64,000 bases of DNA, taken from Candidatus Flexifilum breve. GTDB lineage: Bacteria; Chloroflexota; Anaerolineae; Aggregatilineales; Phototrophicaceae. Below, piece after piece: positions 17,220 to 26,003 of this stretch. The translations under genes were made by a program, and so were the position numbers. Below the pieces are notes generated by a model, which saw only the letters and a program-made list of their open reading frames with translations, was not told where the DNA came from and did no database searches. The stretch lies in the NCBI GenBank assembly GCA_016717205.1, contig JADKGC010000008.1, positions 124,001 to 188,000 of the forward strand. The letters are read 5' to 3'. Numbering within the stretch: the stretch's first letter is position 1; each line of letters begins with the position of its first letter.

Positions 17220-18652
17220 GTGTCCGCACGCACCAAAGATAAGTATTATCTCGTCAGCCTCGGCTGTTCTAAGAACACGGTCGACTCAGAAAGCATGGCG
17301 CAGGTGCTCAACGCCAGCGGCATGCGCGGCGTCGGCGACCCGCGCAGCGCCGAAGTGTTGATCGTCAACACCTGCGGCTTTATCGACAGCGCCAAACAGG
17401 AATCGATTGATACGCTGCGCGAACTGGTCGATACCCGTAAACGCAACCAGATGGTGATCGCGGCGGGCTGCCTGTCGCAGCGCTACGGCGCAGATCTCGT
17501 ACAGGAAGTGCCGGGGCTCGACGGCGTAATCGGCACACGCCGCTGGATGGATATTTTCGATCTGATCACGCGACTGCGCGTGCGCAAGCACCCGGAGCCA
17601 CTCTATCACCTGCCCACGGACGCGGCAGTGGTCGGGCTGGACGAACGCGGCGTGCTGCGTGCCAGCGTGCAGGGCGCAAGCGCCTACCTCAAAATCGCCG
17701 ATGGCTGCCGCCGTCCGTGCGCGTTCTGCGCCATTCCCAAGATCAAAGGAACCGCGGTCAGCCGCCCGATTCAGTCGATTGTCAACGAGGCGGTGCAGTT
17801 GGAGCAGATGGGCGTCAAGGAAGTCATGCTCATCGCGCAGGATACGACCGACTACGGCTACGACCTCGGTTTGAAAGATGGCATGGCCGTGCTGCTCGAC
17901 GAGATCGTCAAGGCCGCGCCCGGTCTGCGCTGGATTCGCGTGATGTATGCCTACCCCGGCTACGTCACCCCACGCCTGATCGAGACGATGGCCAAGCACC
18001 CGCAGGTGCTGCACTACCTCGATATGCCGCTCCAGCACGGTCACCGCGACACGCTGCTGCGCATGAAGCGCCCGCCAAAATCGAGTGGGTGTATGAGACG
18101 CTGGCGAACATGCGCAGCGTCATGCCCGACCTCACGGTGCGCACGACCTTCATCGTCGGCTACCCCGGCGAGACGGACGAGGAATTCGACGGGCTGCTCA
18201 AGTTTGTGCGCGACCTCGAATTCGACCGCGTGGGCGCATTCAAGTACTCGTATGAGATCGGCACGCCGAGCGCGACACTGCCCAATCAAGTGCCGGATGA
18301 CGTGAAAGAGGCGCGCTACAACGCGCTCATGGAACTCCAGCAGGGCATCAGCCTGAAAAAGAACCAGAGCTTCATCGGCAAGACGCTCAACGTGCTGGTC
18401 GAAGGACATGGCGAAGGCGAAGACGAAGATGGCGAACCCACGGGCGATCTGCTCAGTTTGGGGCGCAGCTACCGCGACGCGCCGGAGATCGACGGTTATG
18501 TGATCATCGAAGGCGAACTCCCCACGGGCGAGATCGTCCCGGTACGCATCACGGGCGCTACCGCCTACGATCTGATCGGCACGCCGGAAATCAACGCGCC
18601 GATCATCATTCAGCCCGGCAAGGTGTACGGCGCGGGCATGCTGCCGGATTAA
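17220..18652 (+). CDS. rimO: Ribosomal protein uS12 methylthiotransferase RimO (frameshifted)
   Basis: RimO adds a methylthio group to Asp of uS12. The first frame (to 18305) has the UPF0004 domain (YYLVSLGCSKNTVDSE, VNTCGFIDSAKQESID, AAGCLSQRYG), with the three Cys of the auxiliary cluster. The radical SAM motif DGCRRPCAFCAIP follows. Near 18074 the frame changes and the rest of the radical SAM domain (RTTFIVGYPGETDEEF) and the TRAM domain run to 18652. Adding one G in CCCGCC at 18071-18076 gives MKRPAKIEWVYETL, which restores a full-length enzyme of about 477 residues. GTG 17220 is the likely start, with GGAAG upstream, 7 bases after the previous stop. Confidence 0.85.
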
Positions 18653-18682
18653 CGCGCGGCGCCCGGAATTCAGTCTAGAGTC

Positions 18683-18716
18683 AAACGGCACACCCTGTGG
18701 GTGTGCCGTTTGCTTT
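18683..18716 (+). terminator. Terminator after rimO, probably bidirectional
   Basis: AAACGGCACACCC and GGGTGTGCCGTTT form a perfect 13-bp stem with loop TGT (18683-18711). T residues follow weakly on the plus strand. It separates the convergent rimO and the secreted protein gene at 18743. Confidence 0.75.
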
Positions 18717-18742
18717 ACCGACAAGCGCCCTGTGCGAATGCG

Positions 18743-19420
18743 CTACGGGGCGACCGCGTTCGACGGCACCCAGACGCGGTTCGCCTGACAAGCGATCCAC
18801 AACTGCGTGAAATCGCCGCTGGTCTGCGTGACATACCACGTCCCCGCCGGAATGCTGAAATTGGTCGCCGTAGCGAGATCCGCCGCGTAAAACGCAGGGG
18901 CGCCCTGCGGCAGCTCATGAATCACCGCATTCGTCGGCAGCGGATCGGCACAAGCGTCCGACGCCGGTAGGATCGGCGTAATTGAGGTGACGGAACCGCC
19001 ATTGCACTTATCAATGGTGACAATCGCGCCGGAGACGGCTGGACCACCAAAGCCATTGGTCAGAAGCAGCTGCACCGTGATCGGCGTGTCGTTGGGCAAC
19101 GGGAAAGTGGCGGTGACCGGACCACCGGAGCTGCTGTTATACAGCGTCCAGCTATAGGGGCCGTTATCCGTCGAGACCGGATTTCCCGCATTCTCGTCCA
19201 TATAGCGGTTGCCCCCGGCATCCACAATCGTCCGCCAGTAGTACGGAGAGGGATCGGTCACGCCGGCCAGTTCCATACTGAAAGTAGTTGCACTACCAGC
19301 ACAATCAATCGTGTCGACACTGACAACGCTCCAGGTTGGTCCGGCGGCAAGCACGGTCGAAGCCCCAAGCGCGCCGAGAACCAGCAGGAGAATCAAAATG
19401 ATAACTAACAGCTTGCGCAT
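18743..19420 (-). CDS. Secreted protein with SH3-like C-terminus, paralog 1
   Basis: A 225-residue exported protein: signal peptide MRKLLVIILILLLVLGALG up to about residue 26, a beta-rich middle with a Cys pair, and a C-terminal domain with LPQGAPAFYAADL, FSIPAGTWYVTQTSGDFTQL and WIACQANRVWVPSNAV. The end pattern (PAG-WYV-D-W-C-A-VWVP) resembles bacterial SH3 domains of secreted Chloroflexota proteins. Two further paralogs lie at 21129-21719 and 21922-22680 on the same strand. The function is not known; a surface or wall-binding role is a guess from the fold. Confidence 0.65.
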   Translation of the reverse strand: MRKLLVIILILLLVLGALGASTVLAAGPTWSVVSVDTIDCAGSATTFSMELAGVTDPSPYYWRTIVDAGGNRYMDENAGNPVSTDNGPYSWTLYNSSSGGPVTATFPLPNDTPITVQLLLTNGFGGPAVSGAIVTIDKCNGGSVTSITPILPASDACADPLPTNAVIHELPQGAPAFYAADLATATNFSIPAGTWYVTQTSGDFTQLWIACQANRVWVPSNAVAP

Positions 19421-19931
19421 AGTTGTCCTCGTTTATACAAATGTTAGTTTGCGACGATGCACAGATCATAATATTACGATTTATTTCTTTACACAATAGG
19501 GGGGAAATTCCCAATCCACACCTTGGAGAAGCTGGACATCACCGTTCCTTTCAGGTCAGTCAAGTCAAAGGCGCCGGCATACTGCCGGACCAATCCTCAC
19601 TTTTCCGATCCGGTAACTCTTCTTAATTCTTCTGCATCTCTTTATGCTTGTACAGGTGAGGCAATGAATTTTTTCCGAATAAAATCCAGAAACCGAGAAT
19701 CCGCGGATATACTTATTTGTAGGGTACATTGTCGGAGATTGAGCCCTTACACCCCAGAAAATCCTCCGATAATGGATCGTGAAAGCATTGCCAAAGTTTA
19801 ACAAATCGAGAACTCCTCAACTCATAATTTACAGTTCTCAATGCTACACTTAGGTAAGGCTTAGGAAGTTTCAGAGTAAAGTAAGACAGAACTTTTTATT
19901 CATGTCATTTGTAATTAAGTGGAGAATGCTC
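19421..19931. other. AT-rich intergenic region, no convincing gene
   Basis: GC content drops clearly below the rest of the window, with few of the common palindromes. Short reading frames here have no domain or codon pattern and are not called. The leader of the minus-strand secreted protein gene lies at its left end; TATAAA in the minus direction at about 19433 may be part of that promoter. Confidence 0.5.
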
Positions 19932-20150
19932 GTGATCCCCGGTGAAGAAAGCCTACGTCACGACCCGCGCAGCAGCGTGGGCGAACCTGTTCAAGAGAGC
20001 GTCACACTTTGGGAGCGCATCCCCTCCCGCTTCGACACCAGCGCTTCCCGCGAACAACGCAGCGACTTCGCCGCCGCTGCCGCGCGTTTCATCGGCGAAC
20101 GGGATATGTTCGCCCGCGCCAACACCGCCGACGTGGCCTTCGCGCTGTAA
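19932..20150 (+). CDS. Small hypothetical protein
   Basis: A 72-residue reading frame beginning at GTG 19932 (7 bases after GGAG at 19921), MIPGEESLRHDPRSSVGE. The middle and end have normal GC3-rich codons and a helical, charged composition (SREQRSDFAAAAARFIGERD). ATG 19926 in the same frame is too close to the ribosome site, and ATG 19902 has none. No family is recognised. It stands alone and is followed by a terminator. Confidence 0.45.
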   Translation: MIPGEESLRHDPRSSVGEPVQESVTLWERIPSRFDTSASREQRSDFAAAAARFIGERDMFARANTADVAFAL

Positions 20151-20287
20151 ACTCGATCACGCGCACGCAGCACACCTCCACCTGAATTAAACGGGGACAA
20201 GGGCAACCTTGTCCCTTTTGTTGCCTGCTGGCCCTGTCGACCTACGTATTGGCGTAGGATGCTTCCGTGGGTGAGATGAGTCGAACT
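20151..20287 (+). terminator. Terminator hairpin after the small gene
   Basis: GGGACAAGG (20194-20202) and CCTTGTCCC (20207-20215) pair around GCAA and are followed by TTTTGTTG. The rest of this interval is without visible features. Confidence 0.65.
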
Positions 20288-20566
20288 TCATAACACATCC
20301 TCCGCGAACAATTTCAGGACCTTATTTAAGAGCTCACGCTCCGCCTTCACCGGCTCCCGATGTAGGCGGCACTTCTCCACTTCGAGTTCCCGTTCTTCAC
20401 TTGCTTTCATTCTTTCCGTTTCCGGATGCAGACGATACCGCTGTTTCAACGTGTTCAGCAAGCTGGGCGTGATCCTCAAGTCGTTCTCGATCTGACGGAC
20501 ACGCTTGCCACTGATTTCCAGCAGACGCCAGACCGTGTGTCTTGGCTTTACTTTTATCCCAGACAC
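20288..20566 (-). pseudogene. IS3-family transposase OrfA remnant
   Basis: A 92-residue frame with RQIENDLRITPSLLNTLKQ, a typical HTH segment of IS3/IS911 OrfA proteins, followed by an ELE-type leucine heptad region (KAERELLNKVLKLFAED) that normally leads to frameshifting into OrfB. The first HTH helix is poorly preserved and no OrfB, DDE motif or terminal inverted repeat is seen on either side, so this is a decayed fragment. Confidence 0.55.
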
Positions 20567-20703
20567 ATGACTGATTTGAAAAGTGCCCTCTCCTCAGCCG
20601 AATTCGGGGGATCGGGGGCGAGCTTTGATCTTAGCCCCCTACCTTCTAGGGTGACATTCTTCCTCTCATCGACCAATTTGCAACCGATCCGCCTCCTCGA
20701 CCG

Positions 20704-20709
20704 TATAAT
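20704..20709 (+). promoter_or_regulatory. -10 box of the gene at 20739
   Basis: TATAAT at 20704-20709; TTGCAA at 20078 would be too far, but TTGCAA at 20678-20683 lies 20 bases upstream, a somewhat long spacing. The start codon follows 29 bases later. Confidence 0.45.
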
Positions 20710-20738
20710 AGAGTAGTTGTAAACATGAGGAGTTCACC

Positions 20739-21068
20739 ATGTCGGACTTTGAACAGACGACGGAAACCGTCGATAACAGCAGTAACCCGCTCGACGCCTT
20801 TGTGCGCCATCAGAAGAAGGCCTTCGAAGAAACCGGTAAGGCGCTCGATTCACTCCTGCCCCCCGCGTTCAAGGAACACAGCACCGAAGCCCGCCGCGAA
20901 TTCGTCAAGGGTGTAAAGGTGTTGGTAGATGCAGCCATCTCCGAGATGGAAAAGGCCAGCCGCGACTTCGAGAAGAACTTCAACCGTCAGCGCCCCGCCG
21001 ACGAGGCCGGCGACGCGGAACGTCCCTCGACGACCGGCGCGACGAAAGTCAAAGTGCAGGTCGAGTAG
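20739..21068 (+). CDS. Small coiled-coil cytoplasmic protein, unknown function
   Basis: A 109-residue acidic protein without signal or membrane helix. It is almost all helical: FVRHQKKAFEETGKALDSLL, then EARREFVKGVKVLVDAAISE and EMEKASRDFEKNF have a regular heptad-like pattern similar to phasin-like or structural helical proteins, but no family is recognised. The ATG follows AGGAG by 7 bases. TATAAT at 20704-20709 is a good -10 box with TTGCAA 20 bases before it. A strong palindromic terminator follows directly. Confidence 0.7.
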   Translation: MSDFEQTTETVDNSSNPLDAFVRHQKKAFEETGKALDSLLPPAFKEHSTEARREFVKGVKVLVDAAISEMEKASRDFEKNFNRQRPADEAGDAERPSTTGATKVKVQVE

Positions 21069-21075
21069 ACCAACA

Positions 21076-21105
21076 AAAAGCGCCGTCCCCGGGGACGGCG
21101 CTTTT
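21076..21105. terminator. Bidirectional terminator
   Basis: AAAAGCGCCGTCCCC and GGGGACGGCGCTTTT form a perfect 15-bp palindrome with A and T runs on the two sides. It serves the plus-strand gene ending at 21068 and the minus-strand gene ending at 21129. Confidence 0.9.
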
Positions 21106-21128
21106 GATTCTCGTTCGGTCCGCTGTGG

Positions 21129-21719
21129 TTAGCGCTGCACGCTGTCCGCCGGAATCCAGACGAGGTTCGCGCCGCAAGCGATGAACACGTGGGCAAAATC
21201 CCCGTCGAACTCGGTGATATACCACGTGCCCGCGGGTAGGGAGAAGGCGAGCTGCGTATCTGCGCTCGGGGCGTAGAAGGTGGGCGCGCCTGCCGGAACG
21301 GTATAGATTGCTGTGTCTGCTGGGAGCGCACTGATACAAGCGGAAGGCGAGCTGGGAGGAAGACAGTTGCTCGTATCGATGACATACGGGTCAATGCTGT
21401 CAAACTCGAAGCTGGTATCAAAATCTACCAGATAGATGCCGATGTCGTCGACGACAGCCGATGGGATGTAGAGCTGATAAGTGCTGGTTTGCGCAGTGAG
21501 TGCAGCGGATGAGCCAATCATTGAGCCGTCATCCCAGATTTGCAGTAAGCTGCTGCCTTCCGACCCAGCCGTCCACGTCACGGTCAGGATGCACGACGCG
21601 GTATCAAACGAAACACTGTCAATGGTGCTGGTCGACGCTGCGGCGCTCACCGGGAGCAGCCCGACGAATACGAGCATGATAAGCATGACGAATGCAAAAA
21701 GCCGCGGTGCGAGTTTCAT
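21129..21719 (-). CDS. Secreted protein with SH3-like C-terminus, paralog 2
   Basis: A 196-residue exported protein: signal MKLAPRLFAFVMLIMLVFVG, cleaved near VSAAAS, a beta-sandwich-like middle (IDSVSFDTASCILTVTWTAG) and a C-terminal domain with VPAGAPTFYAPS, FSLPAGTWYITEFDGDFAH and FIACGANLVWIPADSV. The C-terminal third aligns by eye with paralog 1 (PAGTWY, GDF, IAC.AN.VW.P). Start 21719 is preferred to an upstream one because AAAGGACG stands 4-11 bases before it and the signal peptide begins there. Substrate or partner unknown. Confidence 0.65.
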   Translation of the reverse strand: MKLAPRLFAFVMLIMLVFVGLLPVSAAASTSTIDSVSFDTASCILTVTWTAGSEGSSLLQIWDDGSMIGSSAALTAQTSTYQLYIPSAVVDDIGIYLVDFDTSFEFDSIDPYVIDTSNCLPPSSPSACISALPADTAIYTVPAGAPTFYAPSADTQLAFSLPAGTWYITEFDGDFAHVFIACGANLVWIPADSVQR

Positions 21720-21875
21720 AGATCGTCCTTTGGTGTAAGTAATACTGTTCACAGTAGCAGATCTACATAAAACCATAAATTACAGTCGCAAATATGTATT
21801 AAATTCATATTTCATTGTTGAATTTACCGAAGCAGTTGGCGTTGAAAGGCAAACTGCCCGTTGAGCAACGCAACA

Positions 21876-21904
21876 AAAAGAGCCTCCACGTTGGAGGCTC
21901 TTTT
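21876..21904 (-). terminator. Terminator after the third secreted paralog
   Basis: AAAAGAGCCTCCA and TGGAGGCTCTTTT pair over 13 bp with loop CGT; A and T runs on both sides let it work in both directions. Confidence 0.85.
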
Positions 21905-21921
21905 CTCGTCAGGGTGAAGCG

Positions 21922-22680
21922 TTAATTGACGATGCGAGTGGGCAGCGGCGCACCGTTCTGCGGGGGCAGGTAGCTGGGCTGCAGCATGTTCTTGGGCACC
22001 CACACAAACTGGCACGCCAGCACGATCTTATAGTACGACTCGGTCGCATCCTGCCCGACGACGATATAGGTGCCGGGGTTGAGGCTCGCGCCCGTGCTGT
22101 TGCCGGGGCTGTAGTAAATCGGCGTGCTGAACGGCGCATCGCCGACCACGCTGCCTTCAGGGATGCTGAGCGTGCACACATCGCCGACCACACCGCGGCT
22201 GCACACTGGGAACGCGGCAGAGCCTGCGGGCAGTCCGGCGGGTTGATAGTAACTCTCGGCGAGGCAGGCCGCTGCGCCGCTCAGCAGGTACGTACCGCAC
22301 TCGACCGTGTTTTCACCATATGTAAAGCATGCATCAGTGGTCGAAGTGTCGAATAGGGAGTAAGTAATCGGTCCGAGCGTCGGATCTCCGCTCGCTCCCG
22401 CGTATGACCACCAGTCTGTCTCATCAAAGCCAACACCAGAAACCGTAACAATGCAGAACGTGTCGATGTCGGTGATCGCGCCGGTCGCATCCGTCATCAA
22501 CATGGTGACGTAATCACAGCCGCCGCTGTCATCGACCAGACCCGTGCCCGTGACGGTGTAGTGCGGTTCATCGGAACTGTCAATAAAACTAATGCTCGCA
22601 CTGGTAGCAGCATAAATTGCCCCGGCAGCAACTAACATGACGAGAATGCAAATGAATAGAAAGGGCTTGCGCAAAGTCAT
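21922..22680 (-). CDS. Secreted protein with SH3-like C-terminus, paralog 3
   Basis: A 252-residue exported protein with signal MTLRKPFLFICILVMLVAAG, a beta-rich N-terminal half with several cysteines, and a C-terminal domain ending LNPGTYIVVGQDATESYYK then IVLACQFVWVPKNMLQP. The arrangement PG-Y-VV-D-YYK-ACQ-VWVP corresponds to that of the two neighbouring paralogs, but an extra Cys-containing insertion is present (about residues 155-185). All three share direction and a terminator downstream, and each has its own leader, so they look like tandem duplicates that have diverged. Confidence 0.65.
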   Translation of the reverse strand: MTLRKPFLFICILVMLVAAGAIYAATSASISFIDSSDEPHYTVTGTGLVDDSGGCDYVTMLMTDATGAITDIDTFCIVTVSGVGFDETDWWSYAGASGDPTLGPITYSLFDTSTTDACFTYGENTVECGTYLLSGAAACLAESYYQPAGLPAGSAAFPVCSRGVVGDVCTLSIPEGSVVGDAPFSTPIYYSPGNSTGASLNPGTYIVVGQDATESYYKIVLACQFVWVPKNMLQPSYLPPQNGAPLPTRIVN

Positions 22681-22806
22681 GAACAGTCCTTGAGTTGAGT
22701 ATGCAGTTGAGCGAATAAACGATAGTGTTATTGTATGAGAACTCGGATACTTATGTCGTAAAATTAATGTGAATTTCTTCGAAAGATTTATAAGCTGTGC
22801 ATCGCG

Positions 22807-22838
22807 AATAAAAAGAGCTGAGAGGTCAACCTCTCAGC
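22807..22838 (-). terminator. Terminator of the UbiB-ArsA unit
   Basis: GCTGAGAGG (22817-22825) and CCTCTCAGC (22830-22838) pair around TCAA. In the minus direction the stem is followed by CTTTTTATT. Confidence 0.85.
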
Positions 22839-22865
22839 CCCGGTCCTACATGGTGAATGCGAGCG

Positions 22866-24773
22866 TTATTGTTCGCCCGTGAAGGTCATGATCACGAAGG
22901 TGATGCCGCTGACCACGTAGCCGACCACCGCCAGCCCAATGTCGCCGTTCACGTAGAGAATCGTCGAGCTGACCATGAAACTGCCGAAGATCACGGCGCG
23001 GCTCGTCCGCTTGCCCTGACCCTCGATGCGCACGAGTTGGCGCTGCAAGCCTGATCCGGCTTCCACGCGCAGCTTGATATCGCCGCGTTCCAGCCGATCC
23101 AGCACGCCGCTGTTCTGCGGGGCGAGTGCCCGCCCGATCAGCGTTTGGCCGATGCCGAGCAGCGCCGAGCCGCCATTGCCGCCGAACAGGCTTTGCAGAA
23201 TGGGCGACCCGAAGGCGGGGACATCGCTGGTGCTGCCCCGCGCCATGATCATCTTTTGCATGTAGGGCTGCATCTCGTTCCACGGGTTGAACGAGGGATC
23301 GAGCGACGTGCACAGCCCGCTCAGAATGCTCACCGTGCGCCCCAGATAGATGAAGTCCTGCGGTACCTGAAAGGGCATCGAGAACAGCAAATCGCTAAAC
23401 TCTTTGCCGAGATCCGCCATATCGTCAAAGCTGACATCGCGCATCTGCTCCATCGTCAGCCCCCACACCTGATCGAACACAGCGCGGGTCGCCTCTTCAA
23501 GGCGGTCGACATCCGCGCCGGGGAGCAAAAAGCCGAGTTCGGAATAGCTCTGAATCAGCTTCTTTGAGTCGCGGGTGATGACGGCCGCCATCGTGCCGAC
23601 CAAGCCGTTGACGATCTGCTGGGTGAGCGTGCCCGTCATGCCGAAGTCGATGAAGATCAGGTAGAAGGGTTTGCCACTGCCCGCGTCCTGACCGCGCGCC
23701 GCATCCGAATCGGCGGGCAGCGGGTAGACGAACAGGTTGCCGGGGTGCGGATCGGCGTGGAAGTGCCGCTCCTCGAAGATTTGCAGCAGATACGTCTGCA
23801 TCAGGCGGTTAGCGACGGCCTTGCGATTGATGCCCGCCGCTTCCAGTGCCGCGTAATCGTCCAGCTTGATCGTGGTCACGTCTTCGATGGTGATCACGCA
23901 GTCCGACGAGTGCTCCTGATACACGGCGGGGATGTATACGCCGAGGTTCTCTTTGAACATGCGCGCGAAATTCTTGGCGTTCTGCGCTTCGTGCTTGTAG
24001 CTGAGTTCTTCCAGCAGCACACGCCCGAATTCCTGAATCAGCGCGACCGCGTCCATGCGCCGGCTAATGAACTTGAAGCGCATGGCGACGTGCGCCACGA
24101 CGTTCATGGCCGCGAGGTCGGTGTGACAGATCTCCGCGATGCCGGGGCGCTGCACTTTGACGACCACGCGATCGCCGTTGTGCAGGCGTCCGCGGTGCAC
24201 CTGCCCGAGCGACGCCGCGGCGACGGGCACATCGTCAAACTGGCTGAAGCGCGTCGGCAGCGGGCCAAGTTCGGCCTCGATGATCTCGCGGATTTTGTAG
24301 CTGGGCACATAGGGGACTTCATCGCGCAGCACGGCCAGCTCGTCGGTGACTTCCGGCGGCAGAATGTCGCTGCGCGTGGAGATGAACTGCCCGGCCTTGA
24401 TCATCACGCCGCCCATGTCGATGGCGAAGCCCCGGAAGGAGCGCGCCCACCCGCGCCAACGTTCGAGATTCGTCCGCTTGACGTAGTCCGGAGAATAGCG
24501 CTGCACCAGCATGTACCAGAACAGCGTCTGCACGAACAGCCACGCGAAATAGATGACCGTGCGCCCGAAGCGGTACTGCATGCGCAGCGACCGCGGCCGC
24601 CGTGAGATCACTTCTTGCACGGTCGGCAGGGTAGGCACCGTCTTCGCGGGTGTGGGCGGTGACGGTGGGGTGGGCGGACGATGATTGCCGTTGGGCGTGC
24701 TTACAACTTCGAGTTCCGCCGGGATTTTACCGTTTGAACTGGAGGTTGAGGGTGGATTGCTCGAATTTTGCAT
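22866..24773 (-). CDS. UbiB/ABC1-family atypical protein kinase
   Basis: A 635-residue protein. Family motifs are clear: the KxGQ motif in GGVMIKAGQFISTRSDILP, the ATP-binding VVVKVQRPG, the catalytic loop HADPHPGNLF and the metal-binding FIDFGMTGTL. Two C-terminal hydrophobic helices follow, as in membrane-associated UbiB proteins. Members support synthesis or transport of quinones and other lipids through ATPase activity. The N-terminal 60 residues are Pro/Ser-rich and unlike the family; the start codon given overlaps the 3' end of the ArsA-like gene by 47 bases, and a later start is possible. Confidence 0.87.
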   Translation of the reverse strand: MQNSSNPPSTSSSNGKIPAELEVVSTPNGNHRPPTPPSPPTPAKTVPTLPTVQEVISRRPRSLRMQYRFGRTVIYFAWLFVQTLFWYMLVQRYSPDYVKRTNLERWRGWARSFRGFAIDMGGVMIKAGQFISTRSDILPPEVTDELAVLRDEVPYVPSYKIREIIEAELGPLPTRFSQFDDVPVAAASLGQVHRGRLHNGDRVVVKVQRPGIAEICHTDLAAMNVVAHVAMRFKFISRRMDAVALIQEFGRVLLEELSYKHEAQNAKNFARMFKENLGVYIPAVYQEHSSDCVITIEDVTTIKLDDYAALEAAGINRKAVANRLMQTYLLQIFEERHFHADPHPGNLFVYPLPADSDAARGQDAGSGKPFYLIFIDFGMTGTLTQQIVNGLVGTMAAVITRDSKKLIQSYSELGFLLPGADVDRLEEATRAVFDQVWGLTMEQMRDVSFDDMADLGKEFSDLLFSMPFQVPQDFIYLGRTVSILSGLCTSLDPSFNPWNEMQPYMQKMIMARGSTSDVPAFGSPILQSLFGGNGGSALLGIGQTLIGRALAPQNSGVLDRLERGDIKLRVEAGSGLQRQLVRIEGQGKRTSRAVIFGSFMVSSTILYVNGDIGLAVVGYVVSGITFVIMTFTGEQ

Positions 24774-25899
24774 CCGTTATTTCCAAGTCCCACAAAGCGT
24801 ACGGGAGGACGATGTTGCGGCGATACGGACCCACGCGGAGCGTCAGTTCGTCCCGAGAACGGTAGATATCCATGTCGTTCTTATCGGCGAAGGGCAGCGG
24901 CACCGACAGGCGGTAGCTGTTATCGCCAAGCGGCACGATGGTGTGCGTTTTGCCGTCGAACAGCTTCTGCGCCGGGTTGACATCCTTATACAGCTCGTTG
25001 CCGAGCAGCCGCAGACGATCGAGCCCGCTGACCTCCTGCCCGAACATGGGCGATTTGAGGATCGGCAGCTGGCCGAACGCCTCGCCAATGAAGTTGATGT
25101 TTTCGCGCTGGTTGGCTTTCCACATGGCGAAATACGGGTCGTTAACCTCGTCCGGGATGATGCGGTTGCACACAATCGCATCGGTCGCATAGCCGTACAG
25201 GTTGAGATAGGTGTACGTGCGCTGCGTCTCTTTGATGACCATCTTTTCCGGGTTCACGACGAGGCGCACGCTGCTCTGCTCGGGATCGGAGAGGAGCTGG
25301 CGCACCTTGTCGAGCGTGTCGAACAGCACATTGACTTCGTTCCACGCGCTGTCGTCGGGGATGTTTTCGGTATTGCGCCCGAGCACCTTGCCGATCGGCT
25401 TGAGGATTTTGGCCGCGCCGCGCGTGAGCGCCATGATCTTCTCGAACCACCAGCGCGACACATCCGGCAGGCTGAGCAGGCGCAGCGTTTCCGCGGTCGG
25501 CGCGGCATCCACGATCAGCACATCGTAGAAGCCCTGTTCCATATACTGGTTAATCCACAGCAGGTGCGCGCCTTCTTCAAGGCCGGGGAGGATGGTCACT
25601 TCTTCGGCGACAATCTCTTCGACGCCTTGTTTGCTGAGGAGCGAGGTCAGGTACTTCTGAATGCGCCCCCAGTATTTGTCCATCGAGTAGCGCGCATCGA
25701 CTTCTTGCGCCCACAGGTTCGGGTGAATCTGAATCGGTTCGGGACCGATGCTTTTTTCCAGTGAATCACCGAGGCTGTGCGCCGTGTCGGTGCTGATGAC
25801 GATGGTTTTCAAGCCCATTTCGGCGCAGCGCAAAGCCGTGGCCGCCGAAACGCTCGTCTTGCCCACACCGCCCTTGCCCGTGTGAACGATAACACGCAT
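24727..25899 (-). CDS. ArsA/Get3-like ATPase
   Basis: A 390-residue P-loop ATPase of the SIMIBI class. It begins with the deviant Walker A motif MRVIVHTGKGGVGKTSVS, has switch I in ISTDTAHSLGDS and switch II in DVLIVDAAPTAETLRLL. The C-terminal 80 residues form a beta-rich alpha-crystallin-like (Hsp20-like) domain found in many bacterial ArsA homologs (LSVPLPFADKNDMDIYR). No arsB or arsR is near and no cysteine triad of arsenite binding is evident, so arsenic export is unlikely; a role in handling a membrane protein or lipid enzyme with the overlapping UbiB-like kinase is an inference. Confidence 0.87.
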   Translation of the reverse strand: MRVIVHTGKGGVGKTSVSAATALRCAEMGLKTIVISTDTAHSLGDSLEKSIGPEPIQIHPNLWAQEVDARYSMDKYWGRIQKYLTSLLSKQGVEEIVAEEVTILPGLEEGAHLLWINQYMEQGFYDVLIVDAAPTAETLRLLSLPDVSRWWFEKIMALTRGAAKILKPIGKVLGRNTENIPDDSAWNEVNVLFDTLDKVRQLLSDPEQSSVRLVVNPEKMVIKETQRTYTYLNLYGYATDAIVCNRIIPDEVNDPYFAMWKANQRENINFIGEAFGQLPILKSPMFGQEVSGLDRLRLLGNELYKDVNPAQKLFDGKTHTIVPLGDNSYRLSVPLPFADKNDMDIYRSRDELTLRVGPYRRNIVLPYALWDLEITDAKFEQSTLNLQFKR

Positions 25900-25928
25900 G
25901 ATTTGTACCCCAATTCACAAGTCGACTC

Positions 25929-25934
25929 ATTATA
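25929..25934 (-). promoter_or_regulatory. -10 box of the ArsA-UbiB unit
   Basis: TATAAT in the minus direction, 30 bases before the ArsA start. No good -35 box was found upstream. Confidence 0.4.
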
Positions 25935-26003
25935 CCATTCCGACTCACGTTTACCGTGATACTTTCATGTACGTGTAATGTAGGGGAGCAGTTGCATCAA
26001 GGC

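Noticed and set aside
19523..19801. Short frames in the AT-rich gap on both strands
   Set aside because: No ribosome site, no codon pattern like the neighbours and no domain.
24685..25764. Long plus-strand frames opposite the ArsA and UbiB genes
   Set aside because: Both minus-strand genes have complete family motifs; the opposite frames have none.
24727..25899. Arsenite efflux role for the ArsA-like protein
   Set aside because: No arsB, arsR or arsD nearby and no evident metal-binding Cys set; the C-terminal domain is of the general ArsA-homolog type.
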